This document shows, one piece after another, positions 1 through 8,713 of a stretch of DNA of 64,000 nucleotides; the stretch's first letter is position 1; every line of letters begins with the position of its first letter. The DNA is from an uncultured Cocleimonas sp. GTDB lineage: Bacteria; Pseudomonadota; Gammaproteobacteria; Thiotrichales; Thiotrichaceae. The DNA lies in contig NZ_CANLZW010000003.1 of the NCBI RefSeq assembly GCF_947495625.1, forward strand, positions 1 through 64,000. Reading direction: 5' to 3'. The notes beneath the pieces were generated by a model, which worked only from the letters and a program-made list of their open reading frames with translations, was not told the DNA's origin and made no database searches. The position numbers and the translations under genes are program-made.

Positions 1-54
1 CCGAATATATGGAAGCAAATCTATCCCTGTCAAAACGGTTGAATATTATTTTGC

Positions 55-87
55 AAAAATGGAGGAGACCATATATGGGGGGTGACC
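55..87 (+). repeat. G6 repeat, divergent copy 1
   Basis: A-tract followed by GGGGGGTGACC. The segment between them is longer than usual and the usual AAGTA before the G run reads ATAT. It lies just beyond the 3' end of the decayed DUF2189 gene. Confidence 0.5.
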
Positions 88-107
88 TAAAGTTATAACA
101 GAAAGAC

Positions 108-132
108 ATAACCCCGCTGAAACGGGGTTATG
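108..132 (-). terminator. Hairpin terminator of the DUF2189 locus
   Basis: Inverted repeat CATAACCCC / GGGGTTATG with a short loop, 3' of the minus-strand DUF2189 pseudogene. It is followed on the minus strand by a weakly T-rich stretch (TCTTTCTGTT). Stem seen directly; terminator role inferred. Confidence 0.55.
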
Positions 133-152
133 TGCTCAAAAACTAAGAATAA

Positions 153-980
153 TTATTTCTTTTCATCTTCCACTAAATCGCGATATGCGTGCCAGCTTGC
201 ATAAGAAATCAGTGGCATTAAAATGATAAGCCCGACGAAGAATGAAGCGATTCCAAGTCCGATAATTACAGCGATGGTTAACGCCCGCCCAGGCTGCCAT
301 ACCTACAGGGTTTTTCATAACGGCTCTGATACTCATGCTAGTCGCAGTTACTATGTCTACTTTTTTTGTCCATCAGCATTGGTAATGTTGCGACACCAGT
401 AATAAATGCGACAATGGCAAAAACCAGTCCAACGGCAAATAATCACAAGACAAAAAGTGCTCCCTGATCCATAGAAATTAAGCTTTGAAACAATGCGATG
501 TAGCCCTGATCTGTAACAATAGTTTCATTGAACAAAAGACCGACAATAAGCTTTGATAAGCGCACCCAGATGGATATTATGAAACCGAGCGTAATTCCAT
601 AGAGTCCTATGTGTACCAAGTTACGATTTATTGAGTTCACAGACTGGCTCAAAGATGGATCTTTTTTTTTCAGTTAGTCTGCTTATTGCATAGAGCCCAA
701 TTGCTAAAAATGGCCCGATTAATAAAAAACTGGCAGTAATGGATGCTACAAAAACAGGGTTTTCCCTTGCGATTATGCTTAATCCTATCCCCACCATTGC
801 AAATAAAAATCCGTAAATCGTACTAAACATAGGATTGCTCTTTAAATCAGCCATGCCTTTTGAAAGCCATTTTTTGATATCAGTTATTTCTACCTTATTT
901 ACTTTATAACTTTGAAATAATTCCACGGAAGTAGGCGGCGAACTAACAGGCTCTGTATGTTTGGCGACGTATGAATTTAT
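153..980 (-). pseudogene. Decayed DUF2189 membrane protein
   Basis: Joining three frames on the minus strand restores a DUF2189-like integral membrane protein: an N-terminal block around LSKGMADLKSNPMFSTIYGF, several hydrophobic segments, and a C-terminus ending RDLVEDEKK. Lesions seen: one extra A in an A9 run (662-670), an in-frame TGA (443-445), one extra A in an A7 run (361-367), and one extra G in a GGGCGGGCG stretch near 281-290. A good Shine-Dalgarno (about 988-995) is followed by ATA (978-980) rather than ATG; an internal GTG at 924-926 is the only other start. Family role unknown (multipass membrane protein). Single-base homopolymer lesions could partly be assembly errors, but the TGA and the ATA are not of that type. 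Confidence 0.75.
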
Positions 981-1374
981 CTTTTACTCCTTCTAGTAAG
1001 ATTGATAATGTTTATCTACAGAAAGTTTCTTTCATAGGCGAATTTTCTCGGATGTCAATTGATACCCTTTTTAGGTTAAGTACTATAGGAGTCTTTGAAA
1101 TATTTATTGTACAGGTAAGGTATAAGTATATGGAGTTCTAGCTATAGCTTTTTAATATGGATTGTAGATATGACACATCAATATACTTTTATAAGTTGAT
1201 ATCTCTTTAATCACAGTCATGTATAGGTTGTGGGTAATATATTAATTATGAAAGCGTGATGTTATGTTCTCTGTCTTCATATAGACTCTGCGATCAAAAT
1301 CTTGCTGATTAAATGATTTCAAGTAATACGTTTAACTAACAATTCAATTTTTCCTAAAAAACAACACACAAAAA
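981..1374. other. AT-rich spacer, no gene seen
   Basis: Intergenic DNA between the DUF2189 locus and the MYG1-family gene. AT-rich in both strands with stop codons in all frames. I see no repeat element, hairpin or RNA gene; it presumably holds the promoter of the downstream gene. Confidence 0.5.
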
Positions 1375-2244
1375 ATGACTGATAAAACGATAGCAACACA
1401 CAACGGTAATTTTCATGCGGATGATGTTTTTAGTGTCGCGGCACTTAAGACTATTCTTCCACCTTTTACCCTTATTCGCACACGTGATTTAGAGAAGATC
1501 GACAAGGCAGATATCGTGATTGACGTCGGCGGTGTATATGATGCGGATGCGGGTCGTTTTGATCATCATCAGCGTGGTGGTGCAGGAGCGCGTGAAAATG
1601 GTATTCCCTTTTCATCTTTTGGTTTGATTTGGCAAAAGTACGGTGTCGAAATCTGTGGTGGCAATAAAGATGTTGCACATGCGGTTGATTCGGGGCTTGT
1701 TTCAACGATTGATGCAATAGATTGTGGCCATGTCGAAGGTGTTTCTGAAGGTATTAGTCTGAGCCAAACGATTTCAATGTTTAACCCAACGTGGCAAGAA
1801 GATGCGCACTTTGATGATTGTTTTGATGAAGCGGTTGAGTTTGCATCACGCCTGTTAACCCGTTTTATTGCATCCGCAAACGGTGGTATTAGTGCCAGAG
1901 AAATTGTGGCTAAAGCGATTGAAAATGCTGAAGACCCGCGAGTCATTGTATTAGAAAAATATACCCCGTGGAAAAGAACGGTTCACGACTTATCGGAACG
2001 AGCGTTGTATATGGTTTACCCTTCTCAAACCGGCCAATGGAGAATACAAACCGTTCCGGTTGAGCCTGGATCATTCGAAGATAGAAAGCCGTTGCCTGCA
2101 CCATGGGCTGGATTATCTGATAAAGAGCTTCAAGCAGCGACGGGTATTGATGATGCTATGTTCTGCCACAATGGTTTATTCATTGCGGGTGCAGAATCAT
2201 TTGAAAGCACAATGAAAATGGCAACGATGGCGCTTCAGGATTAA
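1375..2244 (+). CDS. MYG1/UPF0160 family metal-dependent hydrolase
   Basis: 289 aa, the normal length for the MYG1 (UPF0160) family, related to DHH phosphoesterases. The N-terminus carries the family signature HNGNFHADD (residues 9-17), followed by VIDVGG and FDHHQRG, which supply the metal-binding aspartates and histidines. The eukaryotic member is a 3'-5' RNA exonuclease; bacterial members are largely uncharacterised, so the substrate is unknown. No signal peptide, so probably cytoplasmic. It is a stand-alone gene with an A-rich leader and no strong Shine-Dalgarno before the ATG. Family assignment is confident, biochemical role is not. Confidence 0.85.
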   Translation: MTDKTIATHNGNFHADDVFSVAALKTILPPFTLIRTRDLEKIDKADIVIDVGGVYDADAGRFDHHQRGGAGARENGIPFSSFGLIWQKYGVEICGGNKDVAHAVDSGLVSTIDAIDCGHVEGVSEGISLSQTISMFNPTWQEDAHFDDCFDEAVEFASRLLTRFIASANGGISAREIVAKAIENAEDPRVIVLEKYTPWKRTVHDLSERALYMVYPSQTGQWRIQTVPVEPGSFEDRKPLPAPWAGLSDKELQAATGIDDAMFCHNGLFIAGAESFESTMKMATMALQD

Positions 2245-2321
2245 TAAAAGCGCTACCAAAAAACAGTAGTTAACATACTTTGTTATTCATAACAGAGTGC
2301 TAAAAATAAAGGAAAGTAGTT

Positions 2322-2570
2322 TTGATAAATACGATTAGAAATTTGCCATGGTTAGTGCTGATTCTAGGGTCATTAACACTTGGGCTAGCGCCTTTTACTC
2401 CTCAGCCGCACCTTTTTGAAAAAATTCAAATGCTCGTTAATGGTCAGTTATCTCAGGGCATGGATATTTTTGATCTTTTATTGCATGGATTATTTCCGTT
2501 GTTGTTGATAGTTAAAGCAGCTGTAACGCTTATTCCTGCTAATGAGGATAGCAATAAAGATACCGAATAA
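2322..2570 (+). CDS. Small two-helix membrane protein
   Basis: 82 aa with two hydrophobic segments (about residues 8-25 and 48-70) and a charged tail ending SNKDTE. It resembles the short proteins often annotated loosely as RND transporter-associated, but nothing shows a transport function. The start is TTG at 2322, preceded by AGGAAAG at good spacing, which supports this unusual start. It lies 41 nt before the DUF1499 gene in the same direction and could be cotranscribed with it. Likely an inner membrane protein of unknown role. Confidence 0.65.
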   Translation: MINTIRNLPWLVLILGSLTLGLAPFTPQPHLFEKIQMLVNGQLSQGMDIFDLLLHGLFPLLLIVKAAVTLIPANEDSNKDTE

Positions 2571-2611
2571 ATTATTTAACGCAGCCTCTTAAAATTTGAA
2601 AGTTATAAAAT

Positions 2612-3082
2612 ATGAAAACAGCACTCATTATCGTTTTAGTACTTATCGCATTAGCTATCGCCTCTTTTTTCATTCTTGGGAAATACTCACAAAAAGGGCA
2701 AGCTCCTGGTTTAGTCAATGGCAGTCTATCGAAGTGCTCTGAAAAGCCTAATTGTGTTTGCAGCGAATATAAGGATGATGTTGATCATTATGTTTTGCCT
2801 CTAGGTATCGATAGTTCAGAAAGTCAGTTTATGGCTAAAGTAGTATCCATAATTAAGGATATGAATGGAGTCATACAGACCGAAAAAGATCATTATGTAG
2901 CTGCTACTTTTGCATCATCAATTTTTGGATTTGTTGATGATTTTGAAATTAGAATCGATACAAATTTCGATGAAAATAAAAGCACATTTCATTTTCGATC
3001 AGCATCACGAGTTGGATACAGTGATGCTGGCGTTAATAAAAAACGTGTGGAGCAGTTTAAAACTTTATACAGCGAGAATTAG
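2612..3082 (+). CDS. DUF1499 family membrane-anchored protein
   Basis: 156 aa. One N-terminal hydrophobic helix (about residues 4-23) acts as an anchor, followed by a DUF1499 domain recognisable from LSKCSEKPNCVCSEY, the central VVAATFASSIFGFVDDFEIR-type strand and RSASRVGYSDAGVNKKRVE near the end. DUF1499 proteins are small periplasmic or membrane-attached proteins of unknown function. The ATG at 2612 is preceded by an A-rich leader with weak ribosome binding. Same direction as the small membrane protein upstream. No abnormality seen. Confidence 0.8.
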   Translation: MKTALIIVLVLIALAIASFFILGKYSQKGQAPGLVNGSLSKCSEKPNCVCSEYKDDVDHYVLPLGIDSSESQFMAKVVSIIKDMNGVIQTEKDHYVAATFASSIFGFVDDFEIRIDTNFDENKSTFHFRSASRVGYSDAGVNKKRVEQFKTLYSEN

Positions 3083-3302
3083 AAGAGTCAGACTTAAGTC
3101 ATTACCTTGGTTAGAATATTAATCTAAGATGCTTCATCTATGACCTGACGACAAAGTTGAATCTTTTTTGCGGCAATGCAATTATGTTACTGGTTAATCC
3201 GCTCAACTGTATTTATCTATATGTATTCAAAAGATATTTCAGTCTGCTTTTAATAAACCGCAGATAACATAAAGATGATATTAGAAGGTACAGAATACTA
3301 AA

Positions 3303-4067
3303 ATGAGGCAGTCAATTATCATCAAAAAACTGTTCTATGTCTTGTTGATAGTTGTAATATCAAGCACGAGATCTGTAAAAGCGGACGAAATTCTTATAGC
3401 TGTAGCCAGTAATTTCAAAACTGCTATGGCAGAAATCGCCAAAGAGTTTGAAGAAAATACAAACCACAAAGTCACTCTAATCTTTGGTTCTACGGGAAAG
3501 CATTATGCGCAAATTAAGAATGGTGCGCCTTTTGATGCTTTTTTCTCCGCTGATAGCAAACGCCCTGAATTACTCGAGAGCGAAGGTTTAATCATCCCTG
3601 ATAGTCGCTTTACCTATGCCTTGGGAAAACTCGTTTTATGGAGCCCGCAAGATAAACTTGTCGATAAGAAAGGGCAGATTTTAAGCGAAGGAGAATTTCA
3701 ACGCCTAGCAATGGCACATCCAAAACTAGCTCCTTATGGCAAAGCTGCTTTTGAAGTATTGGACAATAAAGACTTATGGGATGATTTAAAGGTAAAAGTA
3801 GTTCGCGGTGAGAATATCGGACAGACTTTTCAGTTTGTAAAAAGCGGCAATGCTCAGCTAGGGTTCGTCGCATATTCCCAGTTAAAACAGAAAAACCATC
3901 CTATAACTGGTGCCTACTGGGATATACCTCAATCGCTTTATTCTCCTATTACGCAACAAGCCGTGCTGTTAAAAGATAATGAAGCTGCACGAGATTTTAT
4001 GGCAAGCATGACAACAGAGTCATCACGCGCAATTATCCGTGATTTTGGCTATGGAAATGCACCATAA
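3303..4067 (+). CDS. modA: Molybdate ABC transporter, substrate-binding protein
   Basis: 254 aa with a signal peptide (hydrophobic core about residues 9-21, cleavage probably after VKA). The mature N-terminus starts EILIAVASNFKTAM, the ModA signature, with FGSTGKHYAQIKNGAPFDAFFSAD forming the oxyanion site. It binds molybdate (or tungstate) in the periplasm and delivers it to ModB. First gene of modABC: its TAA overlaps the modB ATG by one base, so translation is probably coupled. No convincing ModE box was seen upstream. Molybdate from this system would feed cofactor synthesis for SoeA, encoded about 43 kb away. Confidence 0.92.
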   Translation: MRQSIIIKKLFYVLLIVVISSTRSVKADEILIAVASNFKTAMAEIAKEFEENTNHKVTLIFGSTGKHYAQIKNGAPFDAFFSADSKRPELLESEGLIIPDSRFTYALGKLVLWSPQDKLVDKKGQILSEGEFQRLAMAHPKLAPYGKAAFEVLDNKDLWDDLKVKVVRGENIGQTFQFVKSGNAQLGFVAYSQLKQKNHPITGAYWDIPQSLYSPITQQAVLLKDNEAARDFMASMTTESSRAIIRDFGYGNAP

Positions 4068-4747
4068 TGTTGAGTGAAGGTGATTTCAATGCGCTTATCA
4101 TTACACTCAAGCTCGCGGCTGTCTCTACCATTATTCTGCTACTGCTGGGAACGCCACTAGCTTGGTGGTTGGCACGGACTCGCTGGCGCTATAAATTTCT
4201 GATTGAAGCAATGGTTGCACTACCTCTGGTGTTGCCACCCACGGTATTAGGCTTTTATTTACTAATCACTCTTGGGCCACATGGGGCAGTCGGCGGTTTG
4301 ATGAATTGGCTAGGCGCAAAACCACTCGCATTTACTTTCAGTGGTCTGGTGATTGGATCAGTCGTCTATAGCCTGCCATTTGTAGTACAACCATTACAAG
4401 GTGCTTTTGCAGCCATTGGAACTCGCTCGCTAGAAGTAGCATCGACTTTACGTGCCTCGCCTTTGGATCGATTCTTTACAGTAGAAATACCACTCGCACG
4501 ATCCGGTTTTCTCACCGCTGCAGTGCTGGGTTTTGCACATACTGTTGGTGAATTCGGCGTTGTGTTAATGATCGGTGGGAATATCCCTGGTCAGACTCAA
4601 GTCCTTTCAATCGCCATTTACGATCATGTAGAAGTACTCGAATATAGTCAGGCTCACTGGTTGTCGGGCGGCTTATTAATCGTCTCTTTTCTAATGCTAA
4701 TGGTAGTGTATGCACTCAATCGCCGTTTTCTGGTTACACAGCCGTGA
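4067..4747 (+). CDS. modB: Molybdate ABC transporter, permease
   Basis: 226 aa, typical ModB length, with about five transmembrane helices and the binding-protein-dependent permease loop EVASTLRASPLDRFFTVEIP that contacts the ATPase (EAA motif region). It forms the inner membrane channel for molybdate. The start overlaps the modA stop by one base, and modC begins 16 nt after its stop with a Shine-Dalgarno-like AAGGA in the gap. Everything about it is ordinary for the family. Confidence 0.92.
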   Translation: MLSEGDFNALIITLKLAAVSTIILLLLGTPLAWWLARTRWRYKFLIEAMVALPLVLPPTVLGFYLLITLGPHGAVGGLMNWLGAKPLAFTFSGLVIGSVVYSLPFVVQPLQGAFAAIGTRSLEVASTLRASPLDRFFTVEIPLARSGFLTAAVLGFAHTVGEFGVVLMIGGNIPGQTQVLSIAIYDHVEVLEYSQAHWLSGGLLIVSFLMLMVVYALNRRFLVTQP

Positions 4748-4763
4748 TCAAGGATAACTGCTG

Positions 4764-5831
4764 ATGAGTATTCAGGCTCGTTTCCGTGTTGATCGTCAAG
4801 ACTTCGCTCTGGATGTTGATCTAATAATTCCTAACAAAGGTGTGACCGTAGTATTTGGCCCTTCTGGATGTGGCAAAACAACATTGTTACGCTCTATTAG
4901 TGGTTTAGAGCGCTGCCCCGATGGTTTTTTAAAGGTTGGTGATTCTGTATGGCAAGACGACAAACACTTTATCGCACCACATAAACGCCCCCTGGGTTAT
5001 GTCTTTCAGGAGGCGAGTTTATTTGCTCACCTAAACGTAAAGGCTAATCTCGAATACGGTATGAAGCGTGTTCCCGTTTCTGCTCAAAAAGTTTCTCTGG
5101 AAAGGGCCATAGAATTATTGGGTATTGGTGCATTATTAGAGCGTAGGGCAGATCAACTTTCTGGAGGTGAACGTCAACGCGTTTCAATTGCACGAGCCTT
5201 GGCAGTTAGTCCTGAACTTTTGCTTATGGATGAGCCTCTGTCATCACTGAACCTTGAACGTAAGCAAGAAATCATGCTTTATCTTCAGTCGCTACACAAT
5301 GAACTCGATATCCCCATCATCTATGTTAGTCATTCATTGGGAGAAGTCGCACGACTCGCCGATCATATGGTGTTGCTAGATAATGGCAAAGTCAGGGCTA
5401 CAGGTGATGTTACAGAACTATTTTCACGACTCGACCTGCCTATAGCACAGAGTGATAAGGCAGCCGCATTTATTCAGGCGACCATCGTTGAGCACGATGA
5501 AGAATTCGGATTAACATATCTCGACTTTGCAGGTGGTCGCTTATCCGTCATCCGTCAAGATATGCAGATAGGAGCCACTGTCAGATTAAGAATTGTCGCG
5601 CGTGATGTGAGCCTGACACTCGAACGTCAAACGGGTACGAGTATTCTGAATGCTTTCCCTGTCGTTGTTGAAGAAATAATTTCCGAAGGTGTTTCCCAGC
5701 TAATGATAAGACTAATGGCTAATGGTGTGCCGATACTGTGCAGAACGAGTCTGAAGTCGGCAACATTACTCGACTTAAAACCGGGAAAGCGGGTGTTCGC
5801 ACAGGTTAAGACGGTAGCCTTGTTGTCTTAG
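4764..5831 (+). CDS. modC: Molybdate ABC transporter, ATP-binding protein
   Basis: 355 aa. Walker A GPSGCGKTT at residues 32-40, signature LSGGERQR, Walker B LLLMDEPL and the H-loop in YVSHSLGEV. The C-terminal about 65 residues form a TOBE/Mop-type molybdate-binding domain, which separates ModC from other importer ATPases. It energises ModB. Last gene of modABC; a G6 repeat copy lies 15 nt after its stop and no ordinary terminator is visible there. Confidence 0.92.
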   Translation: MSIQARFRVDRQDFALDVDLIIPNKGVTVVFGPSGCGKTTLLRSISGLERCPDGFLKVGDSVWQDDKHFIAPHKRPLGYVFQEASLFAHLNVKANLEYGMKRVPVSAQKVSLERAIELLGIGALLERRADQLSGGERQRVSIARALAVSPELLLMDEPLSSLNLERKQEIMLYLQSLHNELDIPIIYVSHSLGEVARLADHMVLLDNGKVRATGDVTELFSRLDLPIAQSDKAAAFIQATIVEHDEEFGLTYLDFAGGRLSVIRQDMQIGATVRLRIVARDVSLTLERQTGTSILNAFPVVVEEIISEGVSQLMIRLMANGVPILCRTSLKSATLLDLKPGKRVFAQVKTVALLS

Positions 5832-5846
5832 ATTATTAGCTCCTTG

Positions 5847-5874
5847 AAAAAGTGCCTGTAAGTAGGGGGGTGAC
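5847..5874 (+). repeat. G6 repeat, short form (copy 2)
   Basis: AAAAAGTGCC, short spacer, then AAGTAGGGGGGTGAC and CTTT-like T-rich end. Sits 15 nt downstream of the modC stop, before the next same-direction gene. Confidence 0.85.
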
Positions 5875-5949
5875 TTTCTTCCAAGAATGCATCTGTAGTT
5901 AACAGAACACCGTAAATGTAAGTGATTTTATAACAAGATAAATATAATT

Positions 5950-6756
5950 ATGATTAAACCATTCTATTTCCAAAGCTTATCAGCACTAGCGATCTGTACA
6001 GTCAGCTCATTATTTTTAACCGCTCAAATAACTGCCGAAACGCTGCCAAAAACTGATTTACCAGATTCGTTTGTCACTTCTGTTACGGCTAAAAGTGGCA
6101 TTAAAACCGCCTGGTATGACGATGCAACGACACGTTATGCGCATGGCGTATTGGGTGATGAGATAGAAGCTGGGGCACTTTATGCTAAAACAATGGAAGG
6201 CAAAATAGTGTCGGTTTCACTGGAAGCGTCACAGGTGTTTGAAGATATCCATCCGCGCTTAACGGATTTAGATGGTGATGGTCGAAATGAAATCATCACC
6301 ATTCGCAGTCACAATCAAAAAGGCGCGCAAATAGCGGTTTACGGAATCACCAAGGAGTCACCGAATACACTCTCACTTGTTGCTAGCACGCCTTATATTG
6401 GCAGTTCTCATCGTTGGTTAGCCCCTGTCGGTATTGCGGATTTTGACAATGATGGAACAATGGATATCGCCTATATTGATCGCCCACACCTGGCAAAAAT
6501 ACTACGGGTTTGGAGTTACCGCGATGGAGGACTCCAGCAAGTCGCTCAAAAACAAGGCTTAACCAATCACAGTATCGGACATAACTTCATCACCGGTGGT
6601 GTTCAAAAGTGCGGAAATAAATCATCAATGATTACTGTCGATTCTAATTGGAAACGACTAATCAAAACCTCACTTCAAAACGGCAAGTTAACGAGTGAGG
6701 ATATAGGTCCTTATACGGGAACCGCAAGTGCTGATGCAGCGCTGAATTGTAACTAA
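5950..6756 (+). CDS. Exported FG-GAP/VCBS-like protein
   Basis: 268 aa with a signal peptide (hydrophobic residues about 10-26, likely cleavage near TAE). Two calcium-binding-type FG-GAP motifs are visible: DLDGDGRNEI and DFDNDGTMDI, each followed by a beta-rich segment, suggesting a partial beta-propeller in the periplasm. No catalytic motif is recognised, so function is unknown. It stands alone between modC and creA with a G6 repeat upstream. The end (SADAALNCN) looks natural and not truncated. Confidence 0.7.
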   Translation: MIKPFYFQSLSALAICTVSSLFLTAQITAETLPKTDLPDSFVTSVTAKSGIKTAWYDDATTRYAHGVLGDEIEAGALYAKTMEGKIVSVSLEASQVFEDIHPRLTDLDGDGRNEIITIRSHNQKGAQIAVYGITKESPNTLSLVASTPYIGSSHRWLAPVGIADFDNDGTMDIAYIDRPHLAKILRVWSYRDGGLQQVAQKQGLTNHSIGHNFITGGVQKCGNKSSMITVDSNWKRLIKTSLQNGKLTSEDIGPYTGTASADAALNCN

Positions 6757-6976
6757 AGCATAGTGTTTTTTTTAGGATAACGAAGCGCCTAAAAGTCCAT
6801 ATTGTTAGTTTAATTGTGAAGACAGGTCGAGTGCACATAGCGAAAATCCGGCAATGTCCCCATGATGAATATTGATATAGTCATCGACGTGAAGTGAGCG
6901 TTACAATACTTATGCGTGATTACTAAATGGCGTCTTTGACAATCACAATCAATATAAAAACCAGCGAGGAATATCT

Positions 6977-7471
6977 ATGATTAAACTACATGCTGCGGTA
7001 CTTCCAATCTTTACAATCCTAGGGCTTTCTCTTTTGGCTTTTTCGTCTTTTGTGAAAGCAGAAGAGGTCGGTGACGTGAATGTGGACTGGTTAGGTAGTG
7101 ACATCAAAGTTGAAGCGATTGAAGACCCTAAGGTTCAGGGCATCACTTGTCATGTTTCATACTTTGACCGTGGACTTATCGAGCGTGTCCGCAATGGTCA
7201 GGTTTTTAGTGACCCCTCTAACTCATCGGTGGCTTGTAGCCAAACAGGTCCTATTGTTATTGGCGATATTGAAAAGGATGATGGTGGTGAAAGCGTTTTT
7301 TCAAAGCGGACATCACTTGTCTGGAAATCTCTAAAAGTGACTCGCATTTACGATGAGAAACATCAGACAATGATTTATCTTTCTCATGCCACTCAGGTTC
7401 AAAACGGTTCTGCGAAAATGGATATTTCAACGGTTCCTCTGTTTGGACAAAAAGTGACTTGGAGTAAATAA
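6977..7471 (+). CDS. creA: CreA family periplasmic protein
   Basis: 164 aa with an N-terminal signal peptide (cleavage near VKA). The mature part matches the CreA family: VGDVNVDWLGSDIKVEAIED, then CHVSYFDRG, a second cysteine in SVACSQTGPI, and a C-terminus ending in a PLFGQKVTW-type strand. The two cysteines could form a disulfide. CreA is a conserved periplasmic protein of unknown function; the name in E. coli comes from the creABCD locus, but no creBCD genes are present here. A GAGGA ribosome-binding site precedes the ATG. A G6 repeat sits between this gene and the convergent lysine-rich gene. Confidence 0.85.
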   Translation: MIKLHAAVLPIFTILGLSLLAFSSFVKAEEVGDVNVDWLGSDIKVEAIEDPKVQGITCHVSYFDRGLIERVRNGQVFSDPSNSSVACSQTGPIVIGDIEKDDGGESVFSKRTSLVWKSLKVTRIYDEKHQTMIYLSHATQVQNGSAKMDISTVPLFGQKVTWSK

Positions 7472-7522
7472 ATTAGCTTTGGGAATTATCTTGTTCTCTC
7501 AAGTCATTTTAAACAGCAAAAT

Positions 7523-7550
7523 AAAAAAGCCCTTAAAGTAGGGGGGTGAC
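7523..7550 (+). repeat. G6 repeat, short form (copy 3)
   Basis: AAAAAAGCCCTT then AAAGTAGGGGGGTGAC. Lies between convergent genes (creA and the lysine-rich protein gene). Confidence 0.85.
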
Positions 7551-7600
7551 CTTCAATTGTTTATTAGCATCCCTTAGTTAAATTAGCGTTAACTCTGGAT

Positions 7601-7966
7601 TTAATCTGGCCAGACACGACTGCCATCAGGGAATGGCGTATTGTGGCTAATCGTGATCGCTTCTTTGATTCTTGTTTTGTTGTTTGCAACAGCAGGACTC
7701 TTGGTTTTTTTCTTGGCAGCCACTTTAGGTGTAGTTTTCTTTTTGGCTACCGCAGTCTTTTTAGCTACTGGAGCTTTTTTAGCTACTGGAGTCTTTTTTG
7801 CGACTGCAGTCTTTCTGGGCTTTAGTGCAGCACTCGTTTTGGATTTAGTTGCTTTGCTTGCTGTCGTCTTCTTTTTCGCAGTTTTGACTGCGGCAGTATC
7901 TGATCCTGCTTTGGTTTTACGAATTGAGGCAACTAATTTATTGCCTGTTTTTTTTGTATCACTCAT
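7601..7966 (-). CDS. Lysine/alanine-rich histone H1-like protein
   Basis: 121 aa, extremely basic. Residues about 13-95 are low-complexity K/A/T/P with repeated units of the type VAKK(T/A)(P/A), resembling histone H1-like C-terminal tails that bind DNA nonspecifically. The last 25 residues (KEAITISHNTPFPDGSRVWPD) are not basic and look like a defined interaction peptide. Its ATG overlaps the end of the upstream parA-like gene by four bases (ATGA), so the two are almost certainly translationally coupled. In the usual ParAB layout a ParB would be here; this may be a partner that ties a cargo or the nucleoid to the ATPase. Function inferred only from context. Confidence 0.75.
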   Translation of the reverse strand: MSDTKKTGNKLVASIRKTKAGSDTAAVKTAKKKTTASKATKSKTSAALKPRKTAVAKKTPVAKKAPVAKKTAVAKKKTTPKVAAKKKTKSPAVANNKTRIKEAITISHNTPFPDGSRVWPD

Positions 7967-8589
7967 GTATCTAGTACCTCAGCTATTAATTGATTAATTT
8001 CGTTGGCGGCTATTTCGCCGGGGCGTCCCATCTGACTAACACTTTTTCCTTCCAGTATGCTCGAACGATAAACCACACGACGGTTTAAAGTTGTCGAAGC
8101 AACCGGAGTATCCAGTTCACTAATGGCATCAAGAACCAGACGAGATAATTTTGTTCGTGGCTCCAATTGGTTAATCACCAACAACGCTTTTAAATCGGGA
8201 TTCTTCTTTCGTGCTGCTTCAATAGCCTCACTGACGGCAACTGTAGCCCAAATGTCCAGTGGTGAAGGTAATACGGGAATCACCGCGATATCGCAAAGTT
8301 TTAGCGCTGCCTGTGTTTGTTCTGAATGAAGCTGTGGCGGGCAATCTATCAAAAGATGCTCTGTCTGATCCCGATGCTTTTTAACGGCCTTGGCAACACC
8401 ACCAGTTGCGTCAAAAATGGCTGGCATACTCTCGCTATCAATCATATCTGCCCAATGCAGCGTTGACCCTTGTGGATCAGCATCCAGCAGCGATGTGGGG
8501 CTTGTTTGATTAAGCATAGTAGCGATATTGATCGCCAAGGTGGTTTTACCAACACCCCCTTTGTTTCCGATGAAAGCAATAATGGCCAT
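7963..8589 (-). CDS. ParA-like ATPase (orphan, cargo-positioning type)
   Basis: 208 aa, the short ParA form without an N-terminal DNA-binding domain. Deviant Walker A KGGVGKTT at residues 10-17, LLDADPQGS, and LLIDCPPQ as Walker B. Such ParAs move on the nucleoid and position plasmids, carboxysomes, chemoreceptor arrays or storage granules. No ParB or parS-like repeats are seen nearby; the only partner is the overlapping lysine-rich protein. In an autotroph a McdA-like carboxysome role is possible but nothing carboxysomal is present in the window. The ATPase assignment is firm, the cargo is unknown. Confidence 0.85.
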   Translation of the reverse strand: MAIIAFIGNKGGVGKTTLAINIATMLNQTSPTSLLDADPQGSTLHWADMIDSESMPAIFDATGGVAKAVKKHRDQTEHLLIDCPPQLHSEQTQAALKLCDIAVIPVLPSPLDIWATVAVSEAIEAARKKNPDLKALLVINQLEPRTKLSRLVLDAISELDTPVASTTLNRRVVYRSSILEGKSVSQMGRPGEIAANEINQLIAEVLDT

Positions 8590-8713
8590 TAGTTATGGTT
8601 CTTTATGAGTCGACAGATTAAGTGAAATTATTGTAACTGAAAATCAAATACTTACAATTAGAAAAACTTATAATTTGAGATTTAAGTGTATCTTAGCTTA
8701 TTTTAGGTGGGAT

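Noticed and set aside
7641-7997. Hydrophobic 118-codon ORF opposite the lysine-rich gene
   Set aside because: Antisense of AAA/AAG/GCN-rich codons gives long Phe/Leu/Ala frames; the minus-strand gene has operon coupling and sensible ends.
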